From Ectothiorhodospiraceae bacterium (GTDB lineage Bacteria > Pseudomonadota > Gammaproteobacteria > HK1): a DNA stretch of 64,000 bases. The stretch is taken from NCBI GenBank assembly GCA_024234875.1, contig JACKNM010000014.1:110112-174111 (forward strand), read 5' to 3'. Below the pieces are notes generated by a model that was not told the DNA's origin, made no database searches, and saw only the letters and a list, made by a program, of their open reading frames with translations. Of this stretch, positions 24,801-32,184 are shown one piece after another (the stretch's first letter is position 1; every line of letters begins with the position of its first letter). Made by a program: the position numbers and the translations under genes.

Positions 24801-24925
24801 TCGCTGCGTGGGTACTGGCGAACCGTGAGCGAGTTCCACGCCGCCACGCCCGCGATCACGATCACGAGATTGACGACGATCGCCAGCACCGGCCGGCGGA
24901 TGAAGATATCGGTGAACGCGTTCAT
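21758..24925 (-). CDS. RND efflux permease (AcrB/MexF family)
   Basis: A 1055-residue inner-membrane proton/drug antiporter of the HAE1 RND type that works with a periplasmic adaptor and an outer-membrane channel. It opens with MNAFTDIFIRRPVLAIVVNLVIV (TM1), has the proton-relay Asp pair in GLVVDDAIVVVENVERH and large periplasmic loops, and a second TM block with FPLTLVTGAGAEARNSIG. Length is normal except for about 30 C-terminal residues after MLMAKDR that are encoded by an interspersed repeat. ATG 24925 overlaps the adaptor gene stop by four bases. No outer-membrane channel gene is adjacent. Confidence 0.92.
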   Translation of the reverse strand: MNAFTDIFIRRPVLAIVVNLVIVIAGVAAWNSLTVRQYPRSDNAAVVISTAYIGADAELVRGFVTTPLERAIGAVDGIDYIESKSLQGFSVITARLELNYEPTKALAEITSKVNEVRNDLPPEAELPAISIQSADSQFASAYLSFASDILTQAEITDYLSRVVQPRLAALQGVQRAEILGARTFAMRIWLDPERMAAFSISPSEVRRALAANNFLAAIGSTKGALVQVNLTANTDLQSVREFERLVVRRDGDAIVRLADIARIELGAEDYDTEVRYSGQTAVFMGIFPLPNANTIDVVERVRVELDAVKRDLPKGLDANIGYDASEYISNAIREVTVTLGDTLLIVIAVIFLFLGSLRSALVPVLAIPVSLIGGVFLMQVFGFTLNLLTLLAIVLSVGLVVDDAIVVVENVERHIREGRSRIEAAMLGARELIGPVIAMTVTLAAVYAPIGLQGGLTGALFREFALTLAGAVTISGIVALTLSPMMASRMLGDAAAEERGFAGWVNHRFDALRRGYGHALAATLRARPAVYVVWVAISVLTVPMFVFSPKELAPTEDQSVIFGIINAPANASTDQKSLFGRATEQAFLSTPEAELTFQILLPPSAGATLGADGFSGMVLEPWGERTRTVFEILPEIQGKLSQIPGFQIFAVTPPALPGGSNFPVEFVIASTASAERLLELAEQLQAKAAESGLFFFPPQIDMKFDQPQAELVIDRDKVAALGLDLAQVGTDVAAALGGNYVNRFNMSGYSYKVIPQVIRGERLNPEQILDLYISGPRGELIPLRTVARIEHRTVPRSLNRFQQQNAVKLSGVSSRTLDEALTWLERAAGEILPPGYTVDYTGESRQLRTEGNKFLPAFSLAIVLIFLALSVQFNSFRDPMVILTGSVPLAMFGALVFTSLKMPNPQMPFWTDGWTTTMNIYAEVGLVTLVGLISKNGILIVEFANKLQDAGRDKLAAIQEASLTRLRPVLMTSAATIAGHFPLTLVTGAGAEARNSIGLVLVGGMAIGTVFTLFVVPSVYMLMAKDRASTRVPLRGSRLSDRSIRTPPAPQPPGP

Positions 24926-26046
24926 CCCGCCCCTGGCGTCGGCTTGATCTCGACCGGCGGCGCGAGGGTGTTGTCGATGACCACCGACATCCCCGAGCGC
25001 AGCTTGAACACACCGTTGGTCACCACCTGGTCGCCCGCGGCGAGGCCCTCGGTCACCGCCACCAGATCGCCCCGTGCGGCTCCGAGGCGCACGAAACGCT
25101 GCTGGATCACCAGTCCGTTGGCGCCCGCACCGCTCGCCGGCTCGACCACGAACACCGAGTCCCCATAGGGCGCGTGCAGCACCGCGGTGACGGGAACCAC
25201 CAACACCTCGCGCTCGGTGGGCAACACCACCTCGACGCGCACGAACATGCCTGCTCGCAGCGCCTCGCGTGCGTTCGGGACCGTCGCCTGCACCTTCACG
25301 TTGCGGGTGGCAGCGTCGATCTCGGGGCTCACCGCGTTCACCGTTCCCTCGAACGTGTCGCCTGGGGCGGCGTCGGTGGTGAGGCGCACCGGCGTGCCGA
25401 CCCCGAGCCGCGGCAGGTCCTGCTGCGGTAGCGCGAACTCGGCGTAGATGGGGTCGAGCGTCTGCAACGTCACCACCGCCTCGCCCTCACGCAGAATCTG
25501 CCCGAGGTTGACCTGGCGTAGGCCGAGTCGACCGGAGAACGGGGCGCGAATCGACTTCTTCGCGATCGACGCCCGGATCGCCTCGACCTGCGCCGCAGCC
25601 TCCTTGAACTGCGCGTCGGTGGTGTCGAGGTCGGCCTGCGACGCGGTGCGGTTGGCGCGCAGGTTGCGTGTGCGCTCGAGGTTGGTCCGCGCGAGCGCGG
25701 CGGCGGCCTCGGCGGCGCGTAGCTGGGCCACCTCGATGGTGGTGTCGAGCTGGACCAGCACCGTGCCTGCCTCGACGAGCTGACCGGACTCGAAGTCGAT
25801 CCGCACCACCTTGCCCGGCACCTCGGCCGCCACGGTGACCCCGTGCACGGAGGTCAGCGTGCCGATCGCCGACAGCGACTCGCCCCAGCGCTCGGCGCGC
25901 ACCGCGGCGGCGGTGACCGTCTCCGGCGGCGGCACCATGCTGGCGCCGGCCTCCATCATCGAGCGGAACTGCTCGATCTTGGTGCCGACCAGGGCGCCGG
26001 CGATCACGGCGACGATGACGAGTGCGAGTAGGAGCTTCTTCAACAT
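24922..26046 (-). CDS. RND periplasmic adaptor (HlyD/MFP family)
   Basis: A 374-residue membrane-fusion protein. It begins MLKKLLLALVIVAVIAGALVG, an N-terminal signal-anchor, then the lipoyl half-motif GKVVRIDFESGQLVEAGTVL, an alpha-hairpin of about 60 residues (RAAEAAAALARTNLERTRNL...) and the second lipoyl half RAPFSGRLGLRQVNLGQ. It bridges the RND permease to an outer-membrane channel. ATG 26046 gives the best signal-anchor; an in-frame ATG at 26094 adds 16 residues. Its stop overlaps the permease start (ATGA). Confidence 0.9.
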   Translation of the reverse strand: MLKKLLLALVIVAVIAGALVGTKIEQFRSMMEAGASMVPPPETVTAAAVRAERWGESLSAIGTLTSVHGVTVAAEVPGKVVRIDFESGQLVEAGTVLVQLDTTIEVAQLRAAEAAAALARTNLERTRNLRANRTASQADLDTTDAQFKEAAAQVEAIRASIAKKSIRAPFSGRLGLRQVNLGQILREGEAVVTLQTLDPIYAEFALPQQDLPRLGVGTPVRLTTDAAPGDTFEGTVNAVSPEIDAATRNVKVQATVPNAREALRAGMFVRVEVVLPTEREVLVVPVTAVLHAPYGDSVFVVEPASGAGANGLVIQQRFVRLGAARGDLVAVTEGLAAGDQVVTNGVFKLRSGMSVVIDNTLAPPVEIKPTPGAG

Positions 26047-26315
26047 GGACCGAACCGTTACCAGTGGCCACGATTCCATGGCCTTTTGCGGCATCTTGGA
26101 GTTGGGGAGCGCGCTGTCCTCGGCATCGGAGCGATGCTGACCGACGGTGTCTGGCCCTCGGCAGGTCGAGCCGGTCCGGCGCGGCGACCGGACGCGTGCC
26201 CGGGCGCGAGCTTACATGGGCGACGGCTTGCTCTGCTCCGTGGCAAGACCGCGATCATGGCCCATGGAATGTTTCTCTGATATTTCTCGCCTGTAACGCG
26301 TGTGCATCGCGCGGC

Positions 26316-27287
26316 TCAGTAGCACACCCGGGTGGTGAGCGTGGACGACGCGGCGCCGGGGGAGGCCAGCAACGCCATGGTCCGAGGCAGCGCCTCGAAC
26401 GTGCATTCGTCGGTGACCACGGCGTCGAGCGCCGGGTCGCCTAGCAAGTCCAGCGCCAGTGCGAGGCGACGGCGGTGCGACCAGCGCGCGCGCCGTGCCC
26501 CCGCCACCTGACCGACCTGTGAGGCTCGCAGCGTGAGTCGCCGGGCATGGAACGCCGCGCCCAGTGGTAGCGTGACCTCGCGGCTCCCGAACCAGCTCAT
26601 CTCCAGCACCGTGGCCTCGAGTCCGGCCAGGCCGAGTGCGGTCACGAGCCCTTCGGGCGCACCGCTCGCATGCACGACCAGGTCGGCCTCCCCCGGCGCG
26701 GTGTCGGGCGTGGCGAAGCGCAGGCCCAACGCCCGAGCGACCTCGGCCCGCGCCGGCTCGACGTCGACGAGGGTCACCTCGCACCCGGGTATGCGCCCGG
26801 CGAGCCATCCGACCAGGCAGCCGACGGTGCCCGCGCCGACCACCGAGATCCGGTCCCCGACGCGTGGGCCGCCGTCCCAGAGGCCGTTGATCGCGGTCTC
26901 GAGATTGGCCGCGAGCACTGCGCGCCCCGGTGGCAGGTCGTCGGGTAGTGGGAGCACCGCGCTCGCCGACACAACGTAACGGGTCTGGTGCGGGTGCAGG
27001 CAGAACACCGCGCGACCCCGCAAGGCAGGAGGCCCGTCCTCCACCATCCCGACGCTCGCGTAGCCGTACTTCACCGGCGCGGGGAACTCGCCGCACTGAA
27101 ACGGTGCGCGCATGCGTTGATGCTCGCTCGGGGGAACCTCGCCGCGAAACACCAGGGTCTCCGTGCCGCGGCTGATGCCGCTCGCGAGCGCGCGCACCTC
27201 CACCTCGTCCGCGCCCGGTGTCGGAAGCACCTCGTCCCGGATCTCGCCGCGGCCGGGGGTGGTTACCCAGAACGCGCGCGCGCTCAT
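26316..27287 (-). CDS. Medium-chain dehydrogenase (zinc-type alcohol dehydrogenase-like) lacking canonical zinc ligands
   Basis: A 323-residue MDR-superfamily protein with a Rossmann motif VVGAGTVGCLVGWLAG and the conserved opening APFQCGEFPAPVKYGYASVG. The place where zinc ADHs have GxCGTD reads SGISRGTE, and the four-Cys structural zinc lobe is absent, so catalysis cannot follow the standard zinc mechanism. From memory, proteins of this exact type (HPHQTRYVV, FRGEVPPSE) are often encoded with PTPS-like genes; here it is divergent from a CDP-alcohol phosphatidyltransferase and the PTPS-like gene is 13 kb away. ATG 27287. Substrate unknown. Confidence 0.78.
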   Translation of the reverse strand: MSARAFWVTTPGRGEIRDEVLPTPGADEVEVRALASGISRGTETLVFRGEVPPSEHQRMRAPFQCGEFPAPVKYGYASVGMVEDGPPALRGRAVFCLHPHQTRYVVSASAVLPLPDDLPPGRAVLAANLETAINGLWDGGPRVGDRISVVGAGTVGCLVGWLAGRIPGCEVTLVDVEPARAEVARALGLRFATPDTAPGEADLVVHASGAPEGLVTALGLAGLEATVLEMSWFGSREVTLPLGAAFHARRLTLRASQVGQVAGARRARWSHRRRLALALDLLGDPALDAVVTDECTFEALPRTMALLASPGAASSTLTTRVCY

Positions 27288-27441
27288 CGCGCGCCGTCCG
27301 TGCCTGCGCTTGCCGCCCCCGGTACCGACGCCCGCGACCGACACCGCGGCGGACCGAGTCGGCGCTGGTGATGCTCGGGTAGGATGGCCGTCGTGGGCAC
27401 GGGTCGTTCCTTCCAGGGAGTGCGCAGGCCGTGAATACTGC

Positions 27442-28248
27442 ATGGTCGTGCGGCTCAGAGCGAGGTCGATGAGTCGCGCCGAGCCCGCACTGCGGCCATC
27501 CTCGACCGGGTCGCGGGGTGCCCAGACGGCGGCGCTGGTCTCGTTGGTGGGTGTGGCGCTGATCGGGCAGCTCGTCGCGCTGTCGCTCGCCCTGGGTGCC
27601 GCCTACGTGGTGGTCGCGCTGGTCGCCCACGCGCTCGCCGCCACCGCCCTGCTCGCGCTCGCGCGCGTGCACCTCGCCGAGCGCGCCTTCGGGCCGGCGA
27701 ACACCGTCACTTTGGCACGCGTCGCGCTGGTCGCGCTGCTGGCCGCGTTGCTGGTGGGGCCACCGGCCCCGGCGGTCGGCTGGCTCGTCGCCGGTACCAC
27801 GGTGCTGGTCAGTATTCTCGACGGCGTCGACGGCTGGCTGGCGCGGCGCGCAGGTACCGCGAGTGCGTTCGGGGCGCGCTTCGACATGGAGGTGGACGCG
27901 GCACTCGTGCTCGTCCTCTCCCTGCTCGCCTGGCATCTCGACAAGGCGGGCGTCTGGGTGCTCGCGAGCGGGCTCACCCGCTATGGCTTCGTGGCTGCCG
28001 CCTGGCGCTGGCGCTGGCTTGCGGCGCCACTGCCGCCGAGCCGCCGCCGCCAGACGGTGTGCGTGGCTCAAGTCCTCGCCCTCGGGCTCTGCGTGGTGCC
28101 GTTGGTGCCGAGTCCGTGGAGCGATCTCGTCGCCGCGGCGGCACTCGCGGCGCTCGTCGGCTCGTTCGCGGTCGACGTGCGCTGGCTGGCGCGCGCGGCG
28201 TCCGCCTCGACGCCCGACGCGACCACTATCGGAGGAGTTTCCCGATGA
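27442..28248 (+). CDS. CDP-alcohol phosphatidyltransferase
   Basis: A 268-residue membrane enzyme that transfers a phosphatidyl-type group from a CDP-alcohol to an alcohol acceptor. The class signature DGxxDGxxAR(x8)GxxxDxxxD is intact: DGVDGWLARR...FGARFDMEVD. About six membrane segments are present. ATG 27442 is used; an in-frame ATG at 27469 with GAGG three bases upstream is also possible and would remove nine residues. The stop overlaps the YceI start (ATGA). The acceptor is unknown, and the standard pgsA/pssA sizes and motifs do not settle it. Confidence 0.82.
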   Translation: MVVRLRARSMSRAEPALRPSSTGSRGAQTAALVSLVGVALIGQLVALSLALGAAYVVVALVAHALAATALLALARVHLAERAFGPANTVTLARVALVALLAALLVGPPAPAVGWLVAGTTVLVSILDGVDGWLARRAGTASAFGARFDMEVDAALVLVLSLLAWHLDKAGVWVLASGLTRYGFVAAAWRWRWLAAPLPPSRRRQTVCVAQVLALGLCVVPLVPSPWSDLVAAAALAALVGSFAVDVRWLARAASASTPDATTIGGVSR

Positions 28249-28895
28249 TCGACGACCGACAGCCCGCGGCGGTCATGCGCCGCGTCCCCTGGGTGCGGAT
28301 GGGCGCTGCGGCCCTCGCCCTGGTGCTCACTGCCCTCACGGCCCTCACCGCCCGCGCCGAGCCCGCTCGATACACGGTCGACCCGGAGCACTTCGTGGTC
28401 GCGTTCCTGGTCGACCACATCGGCTACGCCAGGACCCTCGGGTTGTTCCGCGAGGCCTCGGGCTCGTTCACCTTCGACGAGTCGACGGCAACGCTCTCCG
28501 ACATGCGCATCGTGGTGAGGACGGCGAGCGTGTTCACCAACCACGACAAGCGCGACCGGCACCTGCGCAGCGGTGACTTTCTCGACAGCGAGGCCCATCC
28601 CGAGATGACCTTCACCGCCGCCACCGCGCGGCGTGTGGGCGAGCGCGAGTACGCGGTCGAGGGCACGCTCGCGCTGCGCGGCGAGACTCGCCCATTGACA
28701 CTACGTGCGACGTGGAACAAGAGCGCCCAGTACCCGATCCCGAGCGGCATGCTCGGTGGCAAGCCTTACGTCATGGGCGTCTCGGCGCGCGGCAGCTTCC
28801 GCCGCAGCGAGTTCGGCATGACCTACGCCGTCGGCAACGGCTGGGTCGGCGACGAGGTGGAGCTGATCATCGAGCTCGAAGCCCGCCGCGAGTAG
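28245..28895 (+). CDS. YceI family periplasmic protein
   Basis: A 216-residue lipocalin-like YceI protein, a family known to bind polyprenoid or amphiphilic ligands in the periplasm. A signal sequence is present (hydrophobic AAALALVLTALTALTARAE). The mature part starts ARYTVDPEHFVVAFLVDHIGYARTLGLF and includes KRDRHLRSGDFLD and HPEMTFT, the hallmarks of YceI. An extended 15-residue pre-signal segment suggests translation might begin later, but ATG 28245 is supported by GGAGGAG just upstream and ATGA overlap with the phosphatidyltransferase gene. A role in handling that enzyme's lipid product is plausible. Confidence 0.88.
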   Translation: MIDDRQPAAVMRRVPWVRMGAAALALVLTALTALTARAEPARYTVDPEHFVVAFLVDHIGYARTLGLFREASGSFTFDESTATLSDMRIVVRTASVFTNHDKRDRHLRSGDFLDSEAHPEMTFTAATARRVGEREYAVEGTLALRGETRPLTLRATWNKSAQYPIPSGMLGGKPYVMGVSARGSFRRSEFGMTYAVGNGWVGDEVELIIELEARRE

Positions 28896-28899
28896 ATCC

Positions 28900-29065
28900 G
28901 GGGTCGGACCAACTCAGGTCCTTGTTCTTGCTGCGATTTCTCCAGGCTGGCGGGTGCGGTGCGGGTGGTCGGGCGGAAGCCGGCACGGGTGCCGCCGATT
29001 TCGCGTGCGATTCCCGGAGCGTCGAAAATCCGAATAATTTCAATAACCTAAGTTGGTCCGACCCC
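28900..29065. repeat. MITE-like element with GGGGTCGGACCAACT termini (copy 1)
   Basis: A 166-bp element with inverted terminal repeats: GGGGTCGGACCAACTCAGG at the left and CCTAAGTTGGTCCGACCCC at the right. Its interior is more AT-rich near the right end (AATAATTTCAATAA) than the flanking genes. The right terminus provides the last five codons and stop of the FkbM gene. A related full copy lies at 42672-42835. No transposase is encoded in either. Confidence 0.75.
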
Positions 29066-29791
29066 GTAGACGTCACCGGAGGGGGCGGAGGGCGGCATCG
29101 CGCGTAGAGTCGCGGCCATCGCGTCGGTGTCGAGCCAGTCGTCGGGGTGGAGGATGTGGCTCTCTCCGGGCGACCAGCGGTAGCGGTAGTCGCCCAGCTC
29201 ACGCAGGCGATCGATGCAGGCGAGGGCGCTCGCCGGCGCTGCCGGCAGGTACTCGAACGACAGTGCCGGCACCGGGCGTGAGAGCCCCGCCAGCACCTCG
29301 GCCTCCAGGCCCTCGACGTCGATCTTCACGAACGCCGGTACCCCGTAGCGGCGGATCAGGGCGTCGAGGGTGGTCACCCGCACCGGCTCCTCGCGCGACC
29401 AACGCACGGTGCGGAAGCCCTCGCCGCGCGACACCTCCTCGCTCCATGCTCGCGACAGCGTGCTGACGGTGGGATGGCGCTCGCTCACCAGCAGGGTGCC
29501 GACACCACGCCGCGCGCCGAGCGCGACGCGCACGATTCGGACACCCGGGTCTCGACCGAAGAGCCGGTCCAGCACGCAGGCGAAGTCGCGTTGCGGCTCC
29601 ACTGCCACCACCCGCGCCCCGAGCCGACGCCAGCAGGCTACCCGGTTGCCGGCGTGGGCGCCGATGTCGAAGCACAGCGAGCCGCGGGGCACGAATGGCG
29701 CGTAGAGACGTGCCAGGCGCCCGCGCCGCCACGGCATCCCGTGGTACATCGCGAGCGATCGGACCAGACCGAGGGCGCGGGCGAGGCTCAT
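29048..29791 (-). CDS. FkbM family methyltransferase
   Basis: A 247-residue SAM methyltransferase of the FkbM family, which O-methylates sugars, lipids or natural products. SAM-binding residues are in SLCFDIGAHAGNRVACWRRLGARVVAVEP, and the family signature FVKIDVEGLEAEVLAGL is at about residue 155-171. ATG 29791. The last residues GVGPT and the stop are encoded by the terminus of a repeat element, so the original 3' end may have been altered. It is followed on the other strand by no related gene; the target is unknown. Confidence 0.85.
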   Translation of the reverse strand: MSLARALGLVRSLAMYHGMPWRRGRLARLYAPFVPRGSLCFDIGAHAGNRVACWRRLGARVVAVEPQRDFACVLDRLFGRDPGVRIVRVALGARRGVGTLLVSERHPTVSTLSRAWSEEVSRGEGFRTVRWSREEPVRVTTLDALIRRYGVPAFVKIDVEGLEAEVLAGLSRPVPALSFEYLPAAPASALACIDRLRELGDYRYRWSPGESHILHPDDWLDTDAMAATLRAMPPSAPSGDVYGVGPT

Positions 29792-29816
29792 CTCGCGTCC
29801 CCGGCGTCGCGCCGGC

Positions 29817-30986
29817 TCAGAACGGCAGGCCGACGTAATTCTCGGCCAGCGCGGTACGCGCCGCGGTCGACCCGAGCAGGTACTCGAGCTCGGCCACGCG
29901 CAGTCGATCGTCGAACGGATCGCTGCCGAGATGCAGCATCGAGGTCATCCACCACGAGAAGCGCTGCGCCTTCCACACGCGAGCGAGCGCGGTGCTCGAA
30001 TACGTCTCGAGCAGGTCGTCGCGCCCCTGGTGGTAGTGAGCGAGCAGCGCACGCGAGAGGTAGTGGACGTCCGATGCGGCGAGGTTGAGCCCCTTGGCGC
30101 CGGTCGGCGGCACGATGTGGGCGGCGTCGCCGGCGAGCAACAGCCGCCCGTGGCGCAGCGGCTCGGCGACGAAGCTGCGCATCGGGGTGATGCTCTTCTC
30201 GCGCACCGGGCCCTCGTGCACGAGCGCCGCGTCGATGTCGCCGAGGCGGCGGCGGAGCTCGGCCCAGATCCGGTCGTCCGGCCACGCCGCGATGTCCTCG
30301 TCGGTGCGGCACTGCAGGTAGCTGCGCGACACGTTCGGGCCGCGCATGCTGAACAGGGCGAAGCCACGATCGCTGCGGACGTAGACGAGCTCGTCGCTCG
30401 GCGGCGGCGCGTCGGCGAGGATACCGAGCCAGGCGAAGGGATAGACCCGCTCGCGCACCACGAGCCGCTCCGGCGGGATGCTCGCGCGACACACACCGTG
30501 GAAGCCGTCGCAGCCGGCGACGAAATCGCACGACACCGCCCGCGGCGAGCCGCCATCGGTCCAGCGAACGACGGCGCGCTCCTCCAGGAATCCTTCCACC
30601 GCGACGTCGGCGGCCTCGAACACCAGCTCCTGACCCAGCGCGACACGTGCGGCGATGAGATCCTTCACCACCTCGGTCTGCCCGTAGACGGTCACCGCGC
30701 CACCGCCGGTGAGCGCGGCGAGGTCGACGTGGTGGCGGCGGCCGCCGACGCTCAGCCAGAACCCGGTGTGGACGAGCCCTTCACGCGCCACGCGCTCACC
30801 GACGCCTGCCTGGCGCAGGAGCTCGACGGTTCCCCGCTCCAGCACGCCGGCGCGAATCCGCGCCTCGACGTATGCCCGGTCACGACGCTCGAGCACCACG
30901 CAATCGATGCCGCCGGCGTGCAGGAGTTGGGCCAGCAACAACCCAGCTGGCCCCGCCCCGACGACCACCACCGGGACGTGGCGCAC
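29817..30986 (-). CDS. pobA: 4-Hydroxybenzoate 3-monooxygenase
   Basis: A 389-residue FAD-dependent hydroxylase converting 4-hydroxybenzoate to protocatechuate with NADPH and O2. It has the FAD motif VVVGAGPAGLLLAQLL (N-terminus), the conserved AGCDGFHG, SRSYLQC, and the second FAD motif GRLLLAGDAAHIVPPTGAKGLNLAASDV. The characteristic PobA C-terminal region RFSWWMTSMLH is present and length matches the Pseudomonas enzyme (394 residues). Start is GTG 30986. No pobR-type regulator or protocatechuate ring-cleavage genes are adjacent. Confidence 0.9.
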   Translation of the reverse strand: MRHVPVVVVGAGPAGLLLAQLLHAGGIDCVVLERRDRAYVEARIRAGVLERGTVELLRQAGVGERVAREGLVHTGFWLSVGGRRHHVDLAALTGGGAVTVYGQTEVVKDLIAARVALGQELVFEAADVAVEGFLEERAVVRWTDGGSPRAVSCDFVAGCDGFHGVCRASIPPERLVVRERVYPFAWLGILADAPPPSDELVYVRSDRGFALFSMRGPNVSRSYLQCRTDEDIAAWPDDRIWAELRRRLGDIDAALVHEGPVREKSITPMRSFVAEPLRHGRLLLAGDAAHIVPPTGAKGLNLAASDVHYLSRALLAHYHQGRDDLLETYSSTALARVWKAQRFSWWMTSMLHLGSDPFDDRLRVAELEYLLGSTAARTALAENYVGLPF

Positions 30987-31030
30987 GGCTCAGGTCCGAG
31001 CTGGCGCGGCGCCGTGGCGCGTCACGCGCG

Positions 31031-32068
31031 TCACAGCGGATCGACGCTCAGCTCCGCCGCCAGCTTGCCGAGGCGGTCGACGGTGCCGGCGGCGAGCTCG
31101 ACGCCCTCGCGCCGGCGACGGGTGGCGTTGTCGTGCTCGATCTCGCCGGGGTAGTAGACGCGGTCGAAGCCCTCGGCCGGCGGCGTCGAGCGGAGATACT
31201 CGGCGAAGTCGCGCACCTCACGCTTGAACTCGGCGAGATCACGGAACGCGCCGACGTCGAAGGCGGCCATGAAGCAGCCGTCGTTGTGACGCCCGGTCGG
31301 CTCGACGCCGAAGCCGAGGCCGGTGAGCACGCCCGAGAGCACCTCGACCATCGCCGACAGGCCATAGCCCTTGTGGCCCTCCGGTCCGCCGAGCGCGAGC
31401 ACCACGCCGCCGCGATCGTAGTCGTGCGGATCGGTGGTCGGGCGGCCCTGCGCGTCGATCAACCAGCCCTCGGGGATCGGCTGTCCCTTGTCCATCGCGA
31501 GCTTGAGCTTGCCCACGGCGCAGGCCGAGGTCGCCATGTCGATGAAGAAGGGGCCGTCGAGGTCCGACGGCACCGCCATGCAGATGGGATTGGTGCCGAG
31601 GCGCGGCTCGCGTCCGCCGAAGGGGGCCACCGCCTTGGGGCTGCGGCCGGAATCGGCGGTCATCATGCCGATGAGATCGGCCTCGGCCGCCATCAGCGGG
31701 TAGTAGGCGACGCGACCGACGTGGCCCTGACGGAACACCGTGGTCGCCGCCACCCCGTGGCGCCGCGCCTTGTCGATGGTGGTGCGCATCGCGAGCTCCG
31801 AGACCACGAAGCCGAAGCCCCAGTTGCCGTCGATGACGGTGGTGGTCGAGGTCTCGCGCACGGTGACGATGGGCGCGCCGGGAACGATGTGCCCCTTGCG
31901 GATTCGGCCCACGTAGTCGGGAAGCTGCGCCAGGCCGTGCGAGTCGTGGCCGGCGAGGTTCGCGTCGACCACGTGGTGGGCGACGATGCGCGCTTCCTCG
32001 GCGCTGGCTCCGGCGGCCTCGATGACGGCGGCGGCGAAGGCCTCGAGTCGGTCGACGGCGAACGGCAT
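31031..32068 (-). CDS. Malate/L-lactate/ureidoglycolate dehydrogenase (Ldh) family oxidoreductase
   Basis: A 345-residue NAD(P)-dependent dehydrogenase of the LDH2/MDH2 family, which oxidises 2-hydroxyacids such as malate, sulfolactate or ureidoglycolate. Conserved segments are HVVDANLAGHDSHGLAQLPDYV (substrate-binding His), FRQGHVGRVAYYPLMAAE, APFGGREPRLGTNPICMAVPS and GGPEGHKGYGLSAMVEVLSG. ATG 32068. The exact hydroxyacid is not deducible. It lies upstream of pobA on the same strand with a 44-base gap, so they may share a transcript. Confidence 0.87.
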   Translation of the reverse strand: MPFAVDRLEAFAAAVIEAAGASAEEARIVAHHVVDANLAGHDSHGLAQLPDYVGRIRKGHIVPGAPIVTVRETSTTTVIDGNWGFGFVVSELAMRTTIDKARRHGVAATTVFRQGHVGRVAYYPLMAAEADLIGMMTADSGRSPKAVAPFGGREPRLGTNPICMAVPSDLDGPFFIDMATSACAVGKLKLAMDKGQPIPEGWLIDAQGRPTTDPHDYDRGGVVLALGGPEGHKGYGLSAMVEVLSGVLTGLGFGVEPTGRHNDGCFMAAFDVGAFRDLAEFKREVRDFAEYLRSTPPAEGFDRVYYPGEIEHDNATRRRREGVELAAGTVDRLGKLAAELSVDPL

Positions 32069-32184
32069 CGGTTGGGTCCTCGGTACTGCGGGCGAGGACG
32101 CAATCTAGCAAACCGGCGCCGCGCGCGGTACGCGGCCTCAGTCCGGTCAACGCCGGGCGATCGCGGGCCGAGCGTCGCCGTGGC

